64,000 nt of DNA from an uncultured Paraburkholderia sp. Lineage in GTDB: Bacteria > Pseudomonadota > Gammaproteobacteria > Burkholderiales > Burkholderiaceae. The notes under the pieces were generated by a model, which was given only the letters and a program-made list of their open reading frames with translations, was not told the origin of the DNA and did no database searches. The stretch spans positions 1 through 64,000 of the forward strand of contig CALNWS010000009.1 of the NCBI GenBank assembly GCA_940747215.1. The letters are read 5' to 3'. Below are positions 61,140 through 64,000 of this stretch, one piece after another. Both the position numbers and the translations under genes were made by a program. Every line of letters begins with the position of its first letter. The stretch's first letter is position 1.

Positions 61140-62794
61140 CTGGCCCGCCAGGACCGACGCCCGCTTCCGACGCGCCGCGCAACGATTCGAACGGACCGAA
61201 TCTGCCACCTCATCTGCCGGATCCCGACATCGAGCCGCGCAGCCGCTGGCTGCCCTCGCTCGTCTGGGTGATTCCGCTGATCGCCGCGCTGATCGGCATT
61301 GCGCTCGTCATCAAATCCGTCACGGAACGCGGCCCGACCATCACGATCAGTTTCGTGAGCGCGGAAGGACTCGAGCCGGGCAAGACCAGAGTCAAATACA
61401 AGGACGTGGACGTCGGTTCGGTGAAAACCATCCAGTTGTCGAAAAACCTGTCGCACGTACTCGTGCAGGTTCAACTGACGAAGGAAGGCGAAAACTTCGC
61501 GGCCAAGGATTCACGCTTCTGGGTGGTGCGCCCGCGCGTCGGCGCGAGCGGCGTGTCTGGCCTCACGACGCTGCTTTCGGGCGCGTATATCGGCGCGGAC
61601 GCCGGTCATTCGCCGGATACAGAGAAGAACTTCGTCGGCCTCGAAACGCCGCCGCCCATCACTGGCGACCAGAAGGGCCATCAGTTCATCCTGCATGGCG
61701 ACTCGCTCAGCTCCATCGACATCGGCTCGCCGATTTTCTACCGCCGCGTGCAGGTGGGTCATGTGGTCGGCTTCTCGCTGGATAAAGACGGCACCGGCGT
61801 GACGATGCAGGTGTTCGTCTCCGCGCCGTTCGACCAGTACGTCAGCACCAACTCGCGCTGGTGGCACGCGAGCGGCGTCGATCTGCGGCTCGATTCGAGC
61901 GGCTTCAAGCTGAATACCCAATCGCTCGCCACGGTGGTCGTGGGCGGCCTGTCGTTCCAGTCGCCGCCTGGCCAGAGCGTCGGCGCGCAGGCGCCGAACA
62001 ACATGACGTTCCGCCTCGGTTCGGACGAAGCCGACGCCATGCGGGAACCGGACGGCGTGCCGCTGCGTGTCGTGATGAACTTTAACCAGTCGCTGCGCGG
62101 TCTGTCGATTGGCGCACCAGTCGATTTCCGTGGCATCGTGCTCGGTCAGGTGACGAACATCGGCATCGACTACGGCCCGAAGACGCGTAGCTTCACGATG
62201 CCGGTGACGATGAACATCTACCCGGATCGCCTCGGCAAGCGCTTCCGCGAAACTGCGCCCGCACCGGGCAGCCTCGCGGGTCAGGTCATGCTGCAACAAC
62301 TCGTCAAACATGGTCTGCGCGGCCAGTTGCGCACCGGCAACCTGATTACGAGCCAGTTGTACGTAGCGATGGACATCTTCCCGAAAGCGCCGCCCGCCAC
62401 TGTCGACGTCGCAAGCGATCCACTCGAACTGCCGACGATTCCGAACACGCTCGACGAGTTACAACTGCAGGTCGCGGACATCGCGAAGAAGCTCGACAAG
62501 GTGCCATTCGACCAGATCGGCGCGAACCTGAACAACGCGCTGAAGAACGCCGATCAGCTCTTCACGCGTCTGGATAAGGAAGTCGTGCCGCAAGCGCGCG
62601 ATACGCTCGCGGCGGCGAAGCAGACCTTCGGTTCCGCCGAGGCGACGTTGCAGCAGGATTCGCCGCTGCAGTCCGATGTCCATCAGGCGTTGCAGGAACT
62701 CACGCGCACGCTGCAGTCGCTGAATGCGCTGTCGGATTACCTGGAGCGTCACCCCGAATCGCTGTTGCGCGGAAAATCAGGAGATAAACAATGA
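61136..62794 (+). CDS. pqiB: MCE-domain intermembrane transport protein PqiB
   Basis: 552 residues. One N-terminal membrane anchor (WLPSLVWVIPLIAALIGIAL), then three MCE domains beginning near residues 60 (PTITISFVSAEGLEPGKTRVKYK), 170 and 300 (VVMNFNQSLRGLSIGAPVDFRG), then a helical C-terminus (ADIAKKLDKVPFDQIGANLNNAL) that would form the needle-like coil seen in PqiB hexamers. It spans the periplasm to carry lipids. The stop overlaps the pqiC start (ATGATG). Confidence 0.95.
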   Translation: MTGPPGPTPASDAPRNDSNGPNLPPHLPDPDIEPRSRWLPSLVWVIPLIAALIGIALVIKSVTERGPTITISFVSAEGLEPGKTRVKYKDVDVGSVKTIQLSKNLSHVLVQVQLTKEGENFAAKDSRFWVVRPRVGASGVSGLTTLLSGAYIGADAGHSPDTEKNFVGLETPPPITGDQKGHQFILHGDSLSSIDIGSPIFYRRVQVGHVVGFSLDKDGTGVTMQVFVSAPFDQYVSTNSRWWHASGVDLRLDSSGFKLNTQSLATVVVGGLSFQSPPGQSVGAQAPNNMTFRLGSDEADAMREPDGVPLRVVMNFNQSLRGLSIGAPVDFRGIVLGQVTNIGIDYGPKTRSFTMPVTMNIYPDRLGKRFRETAPAPGSLAGQVMLQQLVKHGLRGQLRTGNLITSQLYVAMDIFPKAPPATVDVASDPLELPTIPNTLDELQLQVADIAKKLDKVPFDQIGANLNNALKNADQLFTRLDKEVVPQARDTLAAAKQTFGSAEATLQQDSPLQSDVHQALQELTRTLQSLNALSDYLERHPESLLRGKSGDKQ

Positions 62795-63540
62795 TGGTTG
62801 CCCGGCTCCCCCGCCCGCTGTCCAGACTTGCGCGCGGTGCCCGCGGCGTCGCCAGGCTCGGCGCACTGGCCGCGCTCGTGGCCGTGGTGGCTTGTTCGTC
62901 GCCGACGAGCCGCTTCTACACGCTCGGCGACGCCGGCGCGGGTTCGCTCGCGCCCGTCACCGCGCGCACGTCGGTGCCGGCATGGATGATCGCGGTCGCG
63001 CCGATCGACGTGCCGCCGCAAGTCGCAAAAAATCAGTTGGTCGTGCGGACGGGCCCGACGCAGGTTCAGGTGCTCGAGGAAGAGCGCTGGGCGTCGCTGA
63101 CCGGCGATGAAATCCGCCGCGCGCTCTCCACGGACCTGACGCAGCAGCTCGGCACGATCGACGTGTACGGTACGGCGTATCCGGACAGCACGCTGGTATA
63201 TCGCGTCAGCATGAACGTGCAGCGCTTCGAATCGTGGCCGGGTTCACATGCGCTGATCGACGCTGTGTGGAGCGTCTGCGCCGTGCGCAGCACCGCGATC
63301 ATGACGTGCCGCAGCGTGGTGAACGAACCGGTGAACGGCGGGTATGACGCGCTCGTCGCCGGTCACAAGAAAGCGCTGCAGGAGATTTCGTCGCAAGTGG
63401 CGACGACGGTAAAGGCGATGGCTTCGGCCGCGCCGCGAACAACAAGCGGCGCGGGAGGCAAGAACGCTGCCGTGGCGAATGTGCCGCCGTGTCCGTCGGG
63501 TCTTACAACGGATAGTAATAGCGCGGCGACCGGCACCTGA
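62791..63540 (+). CDS. pqiC: PqiC outer-membrane lipoprotein
   Basis: 249 residues of the PqiC/YmbA (DUF330) family. A basic N-terminus and a hydrophobic stretch lead to a lipobox (VAVVACSS, Cys 35) and then SPTSRFYTLG, the standard family start. IAVAPIDVPPQVAKNQLVVR and WASLTGDEIRRALSTDLTQQL follow. PqiC is thought to receive PqiB at the outer membrane. The C-terminal 40 residues are low complexity. It ends the operon; a strong terminator follows. Confidence 0.94.
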   Translation: MMVARLPRPLSRLARGARGVARLGALAALVAVVACSSPTSRFYTLGDAGAGSLAPVTARTSVPAWMIAVAPIDVPPQVAKNQLVVRTGPTQVQVLEEERWASLTGDEIRRALSTDLTQQLGTIDVYGTAYPDSTLVYRVSMNVQRFESWPGSHALIDAVWSVCAVRSTAIMTCRSVVNEPVNGGYDALVAGHKKALQEISSQVATTVKAMASAAPRTTSGAGGKNAAVANVPPCPSGLTTDSNSAATGT

Positions 63541-63561
63541 CCATTCGAATACCGCTCAATT

Positions 63562-63603
63562 AAATAACCTACCAATTCAGAAAAAATAACCTACCAATTC
63601 AGA
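63562..63603. repeat. 22-bp tandem duplication
   Basis: The 20-mer beginning aaataacctaccaattc occurs at 63562 and again at 63584, period 22, just before the pqi terminator. Confidence 0.9.
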
Positions 63604-63648
63604 ATGCCAGAATTCGCTCAATGAGCGAATTCTGGCATTCTTTATTAC
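63601..63648 (+). terminator. terminator of the pqi operon
   Basis: A perfect 19-bp stem (63601-63619 with 63623-63641), loop of three bases, followed by ttattac. It begins 61 bases after the pqiC stop. Confidence 0.8.
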
Positions 63649-64000
63649 AAAACTCTTTTCGATACTTATTTTCAAAATCAGCATGCTCAAACAAATAACA
63701 TTTGCCCGATTCATAAAAGATGCGGTTTGTTCGCCGCAAAGCATGCCCAGCAAGCGTTTGTGCGTTTGAAACGTTTTGCACACACGCCGTATGATAGAAA
63801 AGCTACAGAAAGTACGATACGCAAATTATTCTTTCGAACGTCATACATGCAGCGCTATTCCGGATGAATTAATCACAATGGAGAATGAATCTCTTTTATC
63901 GCTTCTTCGATCGGTATTTGTTGCCGACTCCTTTTGCATATCGTCCAATCTGACCTAATCTCAAGTTGTTTGTAACCTTCGCGAATGTCGTCTCCCAACC
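63649..64000. other. AT-rich stretch, no recognisable gene
   Basis: Base composition drops sharply compared with the rest of the window. Short open frames exist, for example plus-strand 63791-63958 (MIEKLQKVRYANYSFERH and on), but none matches a family I know and none has a good ribosome site. This may be the edge of an acquired segment or the promoter region of a gene beyond the window. Confidence 0.5.

Noticed and set aside
63577..63783. 68-codon minus-strand frame in the AT-rich end
   Set aside because: It runs through the perfect terminator hairpin and has no ribosome site or recognisable domain.

Overview
The window is chromosomal DNA of a Burkholderia-type betaproteobacterium (Burkholderia, Paraburkholderia or Caballeronia lineage). 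This is inferred from protein sequence and from gene blocks typical of that group: mutL-miaA, purM/perM-hda-pcnB-folK-panB, hrcA-hemH-hslR-grpE-trx-dnaK-dnaJ-pabB, nadK-recN, glnE/yhdP-nitrilase-tldD-aroG, yggS-proC-ubiA, recG-oxyR, queA-tgt-yajC-secD-secF and pqiA-pqiA-pqiB-pqiC. About 35 genes look intact. About 17 are clearly broken by frameshifts, premature stops or internal deletions. That density suggests a lineage in active genome erosion, such as a host-restricted leaf-nodule or similar symbiont; the lifestyle is inference. No tRNA, rRNA, IS element, prophage or CRISPR array was seen.

Layout. 0.3-1.5 kb: an mscS remnant and a dedA gene. 1.7-12.4 kb: a mostly intact housekeeping block (mutL, miaA, purM, broken perM, hda fused in frame to a HAD hydrolase, pcnB, folK, a deoxynucleoside kinase, panB). 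12.7-21.9 kb, minus strand: the heat-shock block, with dnaJ, dnaK, grpE, hslR and hemH intact, the hrcA repressor destroyed, a frameshifted thioredoxin and a ruined pabB. A near-consensus sigma-32 promoter precedes grpE. 22-27.7 kb: nadK and recN intact, glnE broken. 28-36.7 kb: broken yhdP, then nitrilase, tldD, aroG and a cobalamin adenosyltransferase. aroG is preceded by a complete transcription attenuator with a Phe/Tyr-rich leader peptide. 36.9-41.2 kb: a ruined glycolate/D-lactate oxidase cluster (a dld-like gene, glcD, glcE, glcF). 41.2-43.7 kb: yggS, proC, ubiA. 44-47.3 kb: dead dps and katA beside an intact oxyR. 47.4 kb: a perfect 141-bp palindrome. 47.6-56.3 kb: recG, queA, tgt, yajC, secD, and secF with a frameshifted tail; a stray flgE fragment sits between tgt and yajC. 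56.4-59.3 kb: broken MFS transporter, two yceI genes and a cytochrome b561 gene. 59.7-63.5 kb: an intact pqi operon. 63.5-64 kb: AT-rich sequence with no recognisable gene.

Processes kept: protein folding, tRNA modification, DNA repair and recombination, protein export, haem, ubiquinone, pantothenate, proline and aromatic amino acid synthesis, and envelope lipid transport. Processes lost: osmotic channel, glycolate oxidation, glutamine synthetase control by adenylylation, catalase and Dps defence, the HrcA repressor, and a major facilitator. Many lesions are short tandem duplications (8, 10, 11, 14 and 22 bp), and at least four are Tyr codons that became TAA.
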